A stretch of DNA of 19,323 nt from JASHVB01 sp049522565 (GTDB taxonomy: Bacteria; Pseudomonadota; Alphaproteobacteria; Acetobacterales; Acetobacteraceae), in assembly GCA_049522565.1 (NCBI GenBank), contig JBEKNT010000085.1, positions 1 through 19,323 on the forward strand, read 5' to 3'. Both the position numbers and the translations under genes were made by a program. Positions within the stretch are counted from its first letter, which is position 1; each line of letters opens with the position of its first letter. Of this stretch, positions 7,910 to 15,401 are shown piece by piece. The notes under the pieces were generated by a model. It worked only from the letters and a program-made list of their open reading frames with translations, did no database searches and was not told the origin of the DNA.

Positions 7910-9322
7910 ATGAATGCGCAGGATGGCGGCGCCGGGACGGATACGCCGACGGTTGTCGAGATGCAGGTCATCCCTGTTGCCGGTCATGACAGCATGCTGC
8001 TGAACCTGGCCGGCGCTCACGGCCCGTTCTTCGTGCGCAACCTCGTGGTGCTGAAGGACAGCGCCGGCCGCACCGGCCTGGGCGAGGTGCCAGGCGGCGA
8101 AGGCATCCGTCAGACGCTGGAACGCGCCCGACCGCTGGTGATCGGCAGCCGGCTCGGCGGCTATAATGCCGTGCTTGGCAGCATCCGCCGCATGCTGACC
8201 GGAGCAGGGCAGGGGGCGCACCAATCCACGGTGCACCAGGTGACCTCGGCGAAGGAAGCCGCCATTCTGCGACAGCCGCACGAGATCAATCTGCGCACCG
8301 ACAATGTGATCACCGGGGTCGAGGCCGGATTGCTCGATCTGCTGGGGCAGTTCCTTGGGGTCCCGGTCGCCGCGCTGCTCGGCTCCGGCCAGCAGCGCGA
8401 TGCGGTGCGGATGCTGGCGTATCTGTTCTATGTCGGCGACCGCACGCGCACCGATCTGCCCTATCATACCGACCCGCAGGCGAATGACGGCTGGCTGCGG
8501 TTGCGTAATGAGCCGGCGTTGACGGCGGAAGGCGTTGTCCGGCTGGCCGAAGCCGCAGTCGCTCGCTACGGATTCAGCGACTTCAAGCTGAAGGGCGGGG
8601 TGATGCGCGGCGACGACGAGATGGCGGCGGTTGCTGCCATCAAGCACCGCTTCCCCGACGGGCGCGTGACGCTGGATCCGAATGGCGCCTGGTCACTGGC
8701 GGAGGCGATCGCGCTATGCAAGGGCAGGAATGACGTCATGGCCTATGCCGAGGATCCCTGCGGGCCGGAGGACGGTTATTCCGGCCGCGAGATCATGGCG
8801 GAGTTTCGCCGCGCGACCGGCATGCCGACCGCGACCAACATGGTGGCGACGGACTGGCGGCAGATGGGGCACTCCATCCTGTTGCAGGCGGTGGACATTC
8901 CGCTGGCCGATCCGCATTTCTGGACCATGCAGGGTTCGGTGCGCGTGGCACAGATGTGCGACGAGTGGGGGCTGACCTGGGGCTCGCATTCCAACAACCA
9001 TTTCGATGTGTCGCTGGCGATGTTCACCCACTGCGCCGCCGCGGCGCCGGGCAAGATCACCGCGATCGATACGCATTGGATCTGGCAGGAGGGACGGGAT
9101 CGGCTGACGCGGGAGCCGCTGCGGATTGTCGGCGGCGCGGTGGAGGTGCCGAAGCGGCCGGGGCTTGGTATCGATATCGATATGGAGCAGGTGCTGAAGG
9201 CGCACGAGCTTTACAAGAAGCTGGGGGATGCGGCGCGGGATGATGCGGCGGCGATGCAGTATGTTATTCCCGGGTGGAGCTATGATCCGAAGCGGCCGAG
9301 CATGGTACGCGGGGCGGGGTGA
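7910..9322 (+). CDS. gudD: Glucarate dehydratase
   Basis: The 470-residue enolase-superfamily enzyme dehydrates D-glucarate (and usually L-idarate) to 5-keto-4-deoxy-glucarate, the first catabolic step, in the cytoplasm. EMQVIPVAGHDSML at the N-terminus is a family signature. The K-x-K acid/base pair is K226/K228 in FKLKGG. By comparison with recalled E. coli GudD, the Mg2+ ligands are D256, E287 and N310, and the H360-D334 dyad is present. HSNNHFD (360-366) and the C-terminal PGWSYDPKRPSMVR are also typical. Compared with E. coli GudD there is about 16 residues of extra sequence within 95-130. The start is well supported by AGGAGGG at 7895-7901. It pairs divergently with the MFS gene; no keto-deoxyglucarate aldolase or tartronate semialdehyde reductase is in the window. 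Confidence 0.95.
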   Translation: MNAQDGGAGTDTPTVVEMQVIPVAGHDSMLLNLAGAHGPFFVRNLVVLKDSAGRTGLGEVPGGEGIRQTLERARPLVIGSRLGGYNAVLGSIRRMLTGAGQGAHQSTVHQVTSAKEAAILRQPHEINLRTDNVITGVEAGLLDLLGQFLGVPVAALLGSGQQRDAVRMLAYLFYVGDRTRTDLPYHTDPQANDGWLRLRNEPALTAEGVVRLAEAAVARYGFSDFKLKGGVMRGDDEMAAVAAIKHRFPDGRVTLDPNGAWSLAEAIALCKGRNDVMAYAEDPCGPEDGYSGREIMAEFRRATGMPTATNMVATDWRQMGHSILLQAVDIPLADPHFWTMQGSVRVAQMCDEWGLTWGSHSNNHFDVSLAMFTHCAAAAPGKITAIDTHWIWQEGRDRLTREPLRIVGGAVEVPKRPGLGIDIDMEQVLKAHELYKKLGDAARDDAAAMQYVIPGWSYDPKRPSMVRGAG

Positions 9323-9383
9323 TCTTGCGGCGGCGTAAATTGCCCATTTGAGGGCGTCCGAAGGGGCAGCGACCACGACCTAC

Positions 9384-9707
9384 TCAGGCCCCTCCGTCCA
9401 GCCCTGTTAGCGTCTGCATCCGTCCGGCACGCGATTGTTCCAGGAGATCGGCGGCGGACGGCGACCCGCGCCTGGCGGTGCGGCGGCGGAATTCTGCCAG
9501 ACGTTCGGCTGCTTGCTGGGGAGTCGGCGATTGCACCGCATTGAGCAAGGCCGCGCGGAGGATTTCCCGATGCTCTGCCTCGGCCGAGCGGCCGTGTTCT
9601 GCGGCACGGATGTGCAGGCGGCGCACGAGGTCTGCGTCGAGGTTGCGAACCGTCAGAGTCGGCACGGGTGTGGCCCTGAATGCTGGCAATCGCGGCAATG
9701 ACAGCAT
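9384..9707 (-). CDS. FitA-like ribbon-helix-helix antitoxin, apparently without toxin
   Basis: The product has up to 107 residues. PTLTVRNLDADLVRRLHIRAAEHGRSAEAEHREILRAAL, quoted in parts, matches the ribbon-helix-helix domain of FitA/VapB-type antitoxins: a strand (TLTVRNL), helix A (DADLVRRLHIRAAEHG) and helix B (SAEAEHREILRAAL). The remaining part is charged and probably disordered, as expected for the toxin-wrapping tail. The ATG at 9707 has a GGGG-type ribosome site. A GTG at 9665 would start the protein directly at PTLTVRN and resembles typical family starts, so the true protein may have 93 residues. A PIN-domain FitB toxin normally follows immediately; here only 61 nt separate the stop from the convergent gudD stop, so no toxin fits. 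Confidence 0.75.
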   Translation of the reverse strand: MLSLPRLPAFRATPVPTLTVRNLDADLVRRLHIRAAEHGRSAEAEHREILRAALLNAVQSPTPQQAAERLAEFRRRTARRGSPSAADLLEQSRAGRMQTLTGLDGGA

Positions 9708-9836
9708 GATAGCCCCAAAGACGATAGCCTCGAAAGTAACTTGCGACTCGGCCAGCTAAACATGGATTTTAGGGGTTGAAGCCCCATAATCGATGGCTCA
9801 TAAGTGACTCCTCCGCCCACCAGCACCTCCCCCCGG

Positions 9837-10127
9837 ATGATCACCGCCGCCCAGATGCGTGCCGCCCGTGCCCTGCTGCAAATCGACCAGCGCCAGTTGG
9901 CCGAGCAATCCGGCCTGTCCCTGCCCACCATCCAGCGCATGGAGGCCAGCGACGGCGTGGTGCGCGGCAATGTCGAGTCCCTGATGAAGCTGGTCGACGC
10001 CCTCCACCGCGCCGGCATCGAGCTGATCAACGACGGCGCCGCCAGCCACACCGGCGGCCGCGGCGTCCGCCTCGCCACCGCAACCCCGCCAGGCGCAAAC
10101 ACGAACCAGCGCCGGGGGCGAGCATGA
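9837..10127 (+). CDS. Small XRE-family helix-turn-helix regulator
   Basis: The 96-residue protein begins MITAAQMRAARALLQIDQ and carries one XRE/Cro-type HTH: QLAEQSGLSLPTIQRMEAS contains the turn and recognition helix. It continues with GNVESLMKLVDALHRAGIEL, the usual tail of a widespread small alphaproteobacterial regulator family. After about residue 65 it becomes Gly/Arg-rich and probably disordered. ATG 9837 is preferred over GTG 9804 because homologues start at MITAAQ; neither has a strong Shine-Dalgarno sequence. Its stop overlaps the hyfB start (ATGA, 10124-10127), so it is the first gene of the hyf transcript and a good candidate for its regulator. No dedicated sensor domain is present. 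Confidence 0.8.
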   Translation: MITAAQMRAARALLQIDQRQLAEQSGLSLPTIQRMEASDGVVRGNVESLMKLVDALHRAGIELINDGAASHTGGRGVRLATATPPGANTNQRRGRA

Positions 10128-12124
10128 TCGCGCTGATCCTGGCCTGCATCGCCGGCCTGCTGGCACTCGCCGTGATCGGCGCCGTCACCGCGCGCACCCC
10201 AACCGGCGGCCCGCTCGTCTACGGCGGCTGCCTTATCCTCTCGCTGGCGACCCTGCTCGCCGGCCTGCTGTCGATCGGCGCCCCGCCCACCGAACTGACG
10301 CTCCCGATCGGCCTGCCCTGGATCGGCGGCCACGTGCGGCTGGACGCGCTGTCGGCGTTCTTCCTGGTCGTCGTCGGGCTGGGCAGCGCCGCCGCCAGCC
10401 TGTTCGCGCTCGGCTACGGCCGGCACGAGGACCAGCCGCAGCGTGTCCTGCCGTTCTACCCCGCCTTCATCGCCGGCCTGCACATGGTGGTGATCGCTGA
10501 CGACGCCTTCCTGTTCCTGTTCTCCTGGGAGCTGATGTCGCTCGCCTCCTGGGCGCTGGTGCTGGCGCATCACCGCGAACCCGGCAACGCCCGCGCCGCC
10601 ACCATCTACCTGCTGATGGCGGCTTTCTCCGGGTTTTCGCTGCTGCTCGGCTTCGGCCTGCTGGCCGGCACCGGAGGCGGCTACGCGTTCGACGCGATGC
10701 GCCACGCGCATCCGACAGAATGGGTCGCCGCGCTGGTGCTGATCCTTGCGTTGATCGGTGCCGGATCGAAAGCCGGCCTGGTGCCGCTGCATGTCTGGCT
10801 GCCGCTGGCGCATCCCGCCGCGCCCAGCCACGTCTCCGCGCTGATGAGCGGCGTGATGACCAAGGTCGCCGTCTACGGCTTCATCCGCATCGTGTTCGAC
10901 CTGCTGGGCGGGCCGACCTGGTGGGCGGCCGTGGTCGTGCTGGTGCTGGGCGGCATCACCGCGGTGATGGGCGTGCTCTACGCGTTGATGGAGCACGACC
11001 TGAAGCGCCTGCTGGCCTACCATACCGTCGAGAACATCGGCATCATCTTCATCGGCCTCGGCCTGGCGCTGGCGTTCTCCGCCAACGGGCTGAACGCCGC
11101 GGCGGCGCTGGCACTGACCGCGGCGCTGTTCCACGTGTTCAACCACTCGGTGTTCAAGAGCCTGCTGTTCTTCGGCTCCGGCGCGGTGCTGACCGCCACC
11201 GGCGAGCGCGACATGGAGCATCTCGGCGGCCTGATCCACCGCATGCCGAAGACCGCGTTCTGCTTCCTGGTCGGCTGCGCGGCGATCTCCGCCTTGCCGC
11301 CGCTGAACGGCTTCGTGTCGGAGTGGCTGACCTTCCAGGCCATCGTGCTGCTTCCCAACCTGCCGCAATGGGGCCTGAAGATCGCCATCCCCGCCGACGG
11401 AGCGTTGCTGGCGCTGTCCGCCGCCCTGGCCGCGGCGTGCTTCGTGAAGGCGTTCGGTATCAGCTTCCTCGGCCGCCCGCGCAGCACCGTGGCGGCACAG
11501 GCGCGCGAGGTCGACGGCTTCTCCCTGGCGGCAATGTACGTGCTGGCCGCGCTGTGCCTGCTGGCGGGCGTGCTGCCCGGCCTGGTGATCGACGGGCTGG
11601 CACCGGTGGCGCGGGCGCTGACCGGCGCGCGGATGCCGACGCAGATCGGGCTGGACTGGCTGACCATCGTGCCGGTCGCGCAAAGCCGCAGCTCGTATAA
11701 CGGACTGCTGGTGTTCCTGTTCATCGCGGGCTCGGCTTGGCTGACGGCGGCAGCGGTGCATCGCTTCGCGTCCCACGCGTTGCGCCGCGGGCCGGCGTGG
11801 GATTGCGGCTTTCCCGATCCCAGCCCGGCGACGCAATACACCGCCGGCAGCTTCGCCCAGCCGATCCGCCGCGTCTTCGGCACGCTGGTGTTCCGCGCCC
11901 GTGAGACGGTGACGATGCCGCCCCCGGGCGACATGGCGCCGGCCCGCATCGTCAAGACGATCCACGATCCGGTGTGGGACTCGCTCTATGCGCCGATCGC
12001 CGGCGGCGTGACCCGGGCCGCCGACGTGCTGAACCATCTACAGTTCCTCACCATCCGCCGCTACCTGGGCTTCGTCTTCGCCGCCCTGGTGCTGCTGCTG
12101 CTGGCGCTCGCGCTATGGCAGTGA
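10124..12124 (+). CDS. hyfB: Hydrogenase-4/Ehr-type membrane subunit B (antiporter-like)
   Basis: The 666-residue polytopic protein belongs to the NuoL/M/N-Mrp antiporter-like family, with roughly fifteen hydrophobic segments, and is close in length to E. coli HyfB. Residues expected in the proton path are visible: E136 in FSWELMSLASW, K216 in GAGSKAGLVPLHVWLP, K247 in SGVMTKVAVYGFIR, and K345 in FNHSVFKSLLFF. The HVWLPLAHPAAPSHVSALMSG segment is typical of HyfB/HycC. The C-terminal 100 residues contain an amphipathic stretch and a last TM helix. The ATG at 10124 overlaps the upstream regulator stop by 4 nt; a longer open frame exists upstream but overlaps that gene out of frame. It is one of two antiporter-like subunits here, with hyfF. 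Confidence 0.93.
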   Translation: MIALILACIAGLLALAVIGAVTARTPTGGPLVYGGCLILSLATLLAGLLSIGAPPTELTLPIGLPWIGGHVRLDALSAFFLVVVGLGSAAASLFALGYGRHEDQPQRVLPFYPAFIAGLHMVVIADDAFLFLFSWELMSLASWALVLAHHREPGNARAATIYLLMAAFSGFSLLLGFGLLAGTGGGYAFDAMRHAHPTEWVAALVLILALIGAGSKAGLVPLHVWLPLAHPAAPSHVSALMSGVMTKVAVYGFIRIVFDLLGGPTWWAAVVVLVLGGITAVMGVLYALMEHDLKRLLAYHTVENIGIIFIGLGLALAFSANGLNAAAALALTAALFHVFNHSVFKSLLFFGSGAVLTATGERDMEHLGGLIHRMPKTAFCFLVGCAAISALPPLNGFVSEWLTFQAIVLLPNLPQWGLKIAIPADGALLALSAALAAACFVKAFGISFLGRPRSTVAAQAREVDGFSLAAMYVLAALCLLAGVLPGLVIDGLAPVARALTGARMPTQIGLDWLTIVPVAQSRSSYNGLLVFLFIAGSAWLTAAAVHRFASHALRRGPAWDCGFPDPSPATQYTAGSFAQPIRRVFGTLVFRARETVTMPPPGDMAPARIVKTIHDPVWDSLYAPIAGGVTRAADVLNHLQFLTIRRYLGFVFAALVLLLLALALWQ

Positions 12125-12157
12125 CGCGCATTGCAGGGGGTGGGCTGGGCGATAAGG

Positions 12158-12184
12158 CTCCCTCCCCCCTTGAGGGGGAGGGAG
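12158..12184. repeat. Family B palindrome between hyfB and hyfC
   Basis: CTCCCTCCCCC (12158-12168) pairs perfectly with GGGGGAGGGAG (12174-12184) across CTTGA, in the 90-nt gap between hyfB and hyfC. The same unit occurs as two inverted copies at 16900-17014. No T-run follows. In mRNA it would form an 11-bp stem ending 30 nt upstream of the hyfC start. Confidence 0.7.
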
Positions 12185-12214
12185 TCTCGCTAACCTTCTC
12201 CCCCGCGCTTTCCG

Positions 12215-13147
12215 ATGATCCGCGACCTCCTCATCCAGGCCTTGCAGATGGCGCTGGTACTGCTGCTGGCGCCGCTGCTGACCGGCCTCGTCCGCAAAGT
12301 GAAAGCCCGCCTGCAACGCCGCCGCGGCCCGCCGCTGATCCAGCCCTATCGCGACCTCCGCCGCCTGCTCTCCAAGGAGGTCGTGCTGGCGGACAACGCG
12401 TCGTGGCTGTTCCGCGTCGCGCCCTACATGATCTTCGCCGTCACCTGGGTCGCCGCCGCGCTGGTGCCGACCTTCCACACCGGCCTGATCTTCTCCTGGT
12501 CCGGCGACCTGATCGCCATCATCGCCTTGCTCGGCAGCGCGCGCTTCATGCAGGCGCTGGCGGCGATGGATATCGGCACCAGCTTCGGCGGCATCGGGTC
12601 CTCGCGCGAGGTGATGATCGCCTCGCTCGCCGAACCGGCGATGCTGATGATCGTGCTGTCCGTCGCCATCATCGCCGGCTCGACGCAGCTCTCCACTATC
12701 GCGGCGTTCATGGCGTCGTCGCTGGTCGGGCTGCGCGTGTCGCTGGCGCTGGCGCTGGTGGCGTTCGTCATCGTCGCGCTGGCGGAAAACGCGCGCATCC
12801 CGGTGGACAACCCCGCGACACACCTGGAACTGACCATGGTGCACGAGGCGATGGTGCTGGAGTATTCCGGCCGCCACCTGGCGATGATCGACCTCGCCGC
12901 GTCGCTGAAATTGCTGCTGTACGTCTCGGCCATCGCCTGCATCTTCGTGCCGTTCGGGCTGGAGCATGGCTACGCGATCGGTCTCGTCACCTGGCTGGCG
13001 AAACTTGCGGTCGCCGGTGTGTTGCTGGGCGTGTTCGAGATGTCGATCGCCAAGATGCGCGTGTTCCGCGTGCCGAACTTCCTCGGCGCGGCACTCATGC
13101 TGGGATTGCTCGGCGTGCTGCTGCTGTTCGTGTCGCGGGGGATGTGA
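12215..13147 (+). CDS. hyfC: Hydrogenase-4/Ehr-type membrane subunit C (NuoH/HycD-like)
   Basis: The 310-residue membrane protein of the NuoH/HycD/HyfC family anchors the peripheral arm and would couple electron transfer to ion movement. It has about eight hydrophobic helices. The cytoplasmic loop ARLQRRRGPPLIQPYRDL (about 31-48) is diagnostic: it contacts the large and small subunits in this superfamily. A second diagnostic segment is ALAENARIPVDNPATHLELTMVHEAM, ending in EYSGRH. The length is close to E. coli HyfC (about 315). No purine-rich ribosome site is visible in the 20 nt before the ATG, which is pyrimidine-rich; the nearest purine tract is inside the upstream hairpin. The stop shares one base with the hyfE start (TGATG). 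Confidence 0.94.
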   Translation: MIRDLLIQALQMALVLLLAPLLTGLVRKVKARLQRRRGPPLIQPYRDLRRLLSKEVVLADNASWLFRVAPYMIFAVTWVAAALVPTFHTGLIFSWSGDLIAIIALLGSARFMQALAAMDIGTSFGGIGSSREVMIASLAEPAMLMIVLSVAIIAGSTQLSTIAAFMASSLVGLRVSLALALVAFVIVALAENARIPVDNPATHLELTMVHEAMVLEYSGRHLAMIDLAASLKLLLYVSAIACIFVPFGLEHGYAIGLVTWLAKLAVAGVLLGVFEMSIAKMRVFRVPNFLGAALMLGLLGVLLLFVSRGM

Positions 13148-13809
13148 TGCCCGGCCTGGATTTCGACGTCGCGCATATGCTGGCCGGAGGGTTGGTGCTG
13201 GTCAGTTTCATGATGCTGTACCAGGACCGGCTGTACGCGCTGCTGCACGTGCTGGCACTGCACGCCTTGGTGCTGGCCTGCGCGGTGGCGTGGCAGGCGC
13301 ATATCCAGCACGCGCCGCATCTCTTTATTACCGCGGCGATCGCGCTCGGCTTCAAGGCGATGCTGATACCATGGGCGCTGCGCCGCATCGTGTTCCGCCT
13401 CGGCATCCATCGCGAGATCGAGACGGTGGTGGGCATCGGCGTTACCATGCTGGCCGGCATCGGCCTGGTGGCGCTGTCGCTGGAGGTGATGCTGCCGGTT
13501 ACCACCCACGCCGACCCCGTCGCGCGCGAGGACATCGCGCTGGCCTTGTCGGTGGTGCTGATCGGCTTGCTCATCATGGTGACGCGGCGCAACGCGGTGA
13601 GCCAGGTGGTCGGGTTCCTGTCGCTGGAGAACGGCGTGAACCTGGCCGCGGCCGGCGCGCAGGGCATGCCGCTGGTGGTGGAGATCAGCGTCGCGTTCTC
13701 CATCCTGATCGCGTTCATCGTCATCGGGATCTTCCTGTTCCGCATCCGCGAGCGCTTCGACACGGTGGACCTGCAAGCGCTGGACCGGTTCCGGGGGGAC
13801 AGGCAATGA
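13147..13809 (+). CDS. hyfE: Hydrogenase-4/Ehr-type membrane subunit E (NuoK-like)
   Basis: The 220-residue membrane protein has about six to seven hydrophobic segments, and its C-terminal half corresponds to NuoK. The segment RRNAVSQVVGFLSLENGVNLAA carries the buried glutamate typical of this family, and FKAMLIPWALRRI near 73-85 is typical of HyfE. The length agrees with E. coli HyfE (about 216). The ATG at 13147 overlaps the hyfC stop by one base; the open frame extends far upstream only as an out-of-frame shadow of hyfC. It ends in a charged tail (DRFRGDRQ). A large palindrome separates it from hyfF. Confidence 0.9.
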   Translation: MPGLDFDVAHMLAGGLVLVSFMMLYQDRLYALLHVLALHALVLACAVAWQAHIQHAPHLFITAAIALGFKAMLIPWALRRIVFRLGIHREIETVVGIGVTMLAGIGLVALSLEVMLPVTTHADPVAREDIALALSVVLIGLLIMVTRRNAVSQVVGFLSLENGVNLAAAGAQGMPLVVEISVAFSILIAFIVIGIFLFRIRERFDTVDLQALDRFRGDRQ

Positions 13810-13813
13810 CAAA

Positions 13814-13961
13814 ACCTCGCCCGCGAAGTGGGAGAGGTCGGCGCGAAGCGCCGGGTGAGGGTCCCGCCCGACGCACCGTCGACTTCTATGGCGGCGTGCG
13901 GCCGCAGCACCCTCACCCTCGGCGCTCTGCGCCTCGACCTCTCCCACTTCGTGGTCGAGGT
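13814..13961. repeat. Composite inverted repeat (two family A units) between hyfE and hyfF
   Basis: A left arm at 13814-13862 and a right arm at 13909-13961 are inverted copies of the same ~50-nt unit, with a few mismatches and small indels. They share the core CGAAGTGGGAGAGGTCG followed by a GGCGC...GCGCC mini-stem and GGTGAGGGT. The arms flank a 46-nt GC-rich centre. Related units lie at 2454-2479 and 19278-19323. The arrangement resembles a REP/BIME-type pair. The right arm ends 5 nt before the hyfF ATG and includes its probable Shine-Dalgarno GAGG (13957-13960). Confidence 0.75.
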
Positions 13962-13966
13962 GTACT

Positions 13967-15397
13967 ATGAACGAACTCGGCGTCGTTCTGGTCCCGCTGG
14001 CCGCGGCCGCGCTGCTTGCCGCGATCCCCGGCTACCGCATCTCCGCGCGGCTCAACATGTTAGCCAGCCTGATCTCGCTGCTGTTCGCGATCAGCCTGCT
14101 GTTCGACCGCCCAGCCTCCAACCAGTACCTCCTGATCGACGACCTCAACATCGTCTTCATCTTGCTCAACACCTTCGTCGGCTTCACGACCAGCGCGTTC
14201 AGCGCCAGCTACATTGCGCACGAACTGGAAACCGGCCGCCTGACGGCGCGCTATCTGCGGTTCTACCACGCCATGTTCCAGCTCATGCTGTTCGGCATGA
14301 ACCTGGCGCTGATCGCCAACAATATCGGCCTGATGTGGGTGGCCGTCGAACTCGCCACCCTGACCACCGTCGTCATGGTCGGCATCTACCGCACCCACGA
14401 AGCCATCGAAGCCGCCTGGAAATACTTCATCCTCGGCAGCGTCGGCATCGCGCTCGCGCTGTTCGGCACCATCCTGGTGTATCTTGCCGCCCGCCCGGTG
14501 ATCGGCGAGGGCATGGACGCCATGGTCTGGACCAACCTCCGCGTCAGCGCCCACGCCTTCGACCCAGCCTTGCTCAACATCGCCTTCATCTTCCTGCTGT
14601 TGGGCTACGGCACGAAAGTCGGCCTGGCGCCGATGCACGCCTGGCTGCCCGACGCCCACGCCGAGGGCCCGACACCGATCTCCGCAGTACTGTCTGGCCT
14701 GCTGCTGAACGTCGCGCTCTACGCGCTGCTACGCTTCAAGATCCTGCTGGCGGCCAACCCCGCCGCCATCGCGCCCGGCCCGCTGATGATCGGCCTCGGT
14801 CTGCTGTCGCTGATCTTCGCCGGCTTCATGTTGTATCGCCGGCGCGACATCAAGCGCATGTTCGCCTATTCCTCGATCGAGCACATGGGCATCATCGTGT
14901 TCTCCTTCGGCATGGCGGGACCGCTCGGCAACTTCGCCGGCCTGTTGCAAATGACCATGCACAGCCTGACGAAATCCGCGATCTTCTTCGCGGTGGGCCA
15001 TGTCGCGCAGGTGAAAGGCACGCAGCGCATCGCCGACATGGGCGGCCTGACCGAATCCCATCCGGTGCTCGGCTGGACGCTGGTCGCCGGCGTCGCGGCG
15101 ATCGCCGGCCTGCCACCGTTCGGTGTGTTTACCAGTGAGTTCCTCGTCATCAGCTCGACCTTCGCCCGCGAGCCGCTGCTCGCCATGCTGGTTGTCTTCG
15201 GAATTCTGATCTCGTTCGGCGCGTTACTGTTGCGCCTGACCTCGGTGGCGTTCGGCGCGCCGCGCGGACCGACCGGGCCGGTGAAGGCGTCGTACGTGCC
15301 GATCTTCGCGCATCTTGTGCTGGTGCTGATCGCCGGCATCTGGCTGCCCGGCCCGCTGGTCGCCTGGTTCCAGCACGTCGCGGCGATGTTGGGCTGA
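13967..15397 (+). CDS. hyfF: Hydrogenase-4/Ehr-type membrane subunit F (antiporter-like)
   Basis: The 476-residue polytopic protein is the second NuoL/M/N-like subunit, somewhat shorter than E. coli HyfF (about 526). Channel residues include E128 in MWVAVELATLTT and K217 in GYGTKVGLAPMHAWLPDAH. The PDAHAEGPTPISAVLSG segment is a hallmark of HyfF and NuoM proteins. At the TM8 position where HyfB has K247, this protein has N248 (SGLLLNVALY). FMLYRRRDIKRMFAYSSIEHMG and MHSLTKSAIFF are further conserved segments. The ATG at 13967 has GAGG at 13957-13960, inside the inverted repeat. The stop is 4 nt before hyfG. Confidence 0.93.
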   Translation: MNELGVVLVPLAAAALLAAIPGYRISARLNMLASLISLLFAISLLFDRPASNQYLLIDDLNIVFILLNTFVGFTTSAFSASYIAHELETGRLTARYLRFYHAMFQLMLFGMNLALIANNIGLMWVAVELATLTTVVMVGIYRTHEAIEAAWKYFILGSVGIALALFGTILVYLAARPVIGEGMDAMVWTNLRVSAHAFDPALLNIAFIFLLLGYGTKVGLAPMHAWLPDAHAEGPTPISAVLSGLLLNVALYALLRFKILLAANPAAIAPGPLMIGLGLLSLIFAGFMLYRRRDIKRMFAYSSIEHMGIIVFSFGMAGPLGNFAGLLQMTMHSLTKSAIFFAVGHVAQVKGTQRIADMGGLTESHPVLGWTLVAGVAAIAGLPPFGVFTSEFLVISSTFAREPLLAMLVVFGILISFGALLLRLTSVAFGAPRGPTGPVKASYVPIFAHLVLVLIAGIWLPGPLVAWFQHVAAMLG

Positions 15398-15401
15398 ACC
15401 G

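Noticed and set aside
6951..7913. 320-residue + strand open frame opposite the MFS gene
   Set aside because: It is a shadow frame with no domain similarity and no ribosome site, and it runs across the divergent promoter region.
9653..12037. 794-residue open frame on the - strand opposite hyfB
   Set aside because: It is Arg/Gln/His-rich low-complexity sequence with no recognisable domain, created by the codon bias of the GC-rich hyfB gene on the other strand.
11974..13146. Upstream extension of the hyfE frame
   Set aside because: It overlaps hyfB and hyfC out of frame and has no domain; the ATG at 13147 gives a HyfE of normal length.
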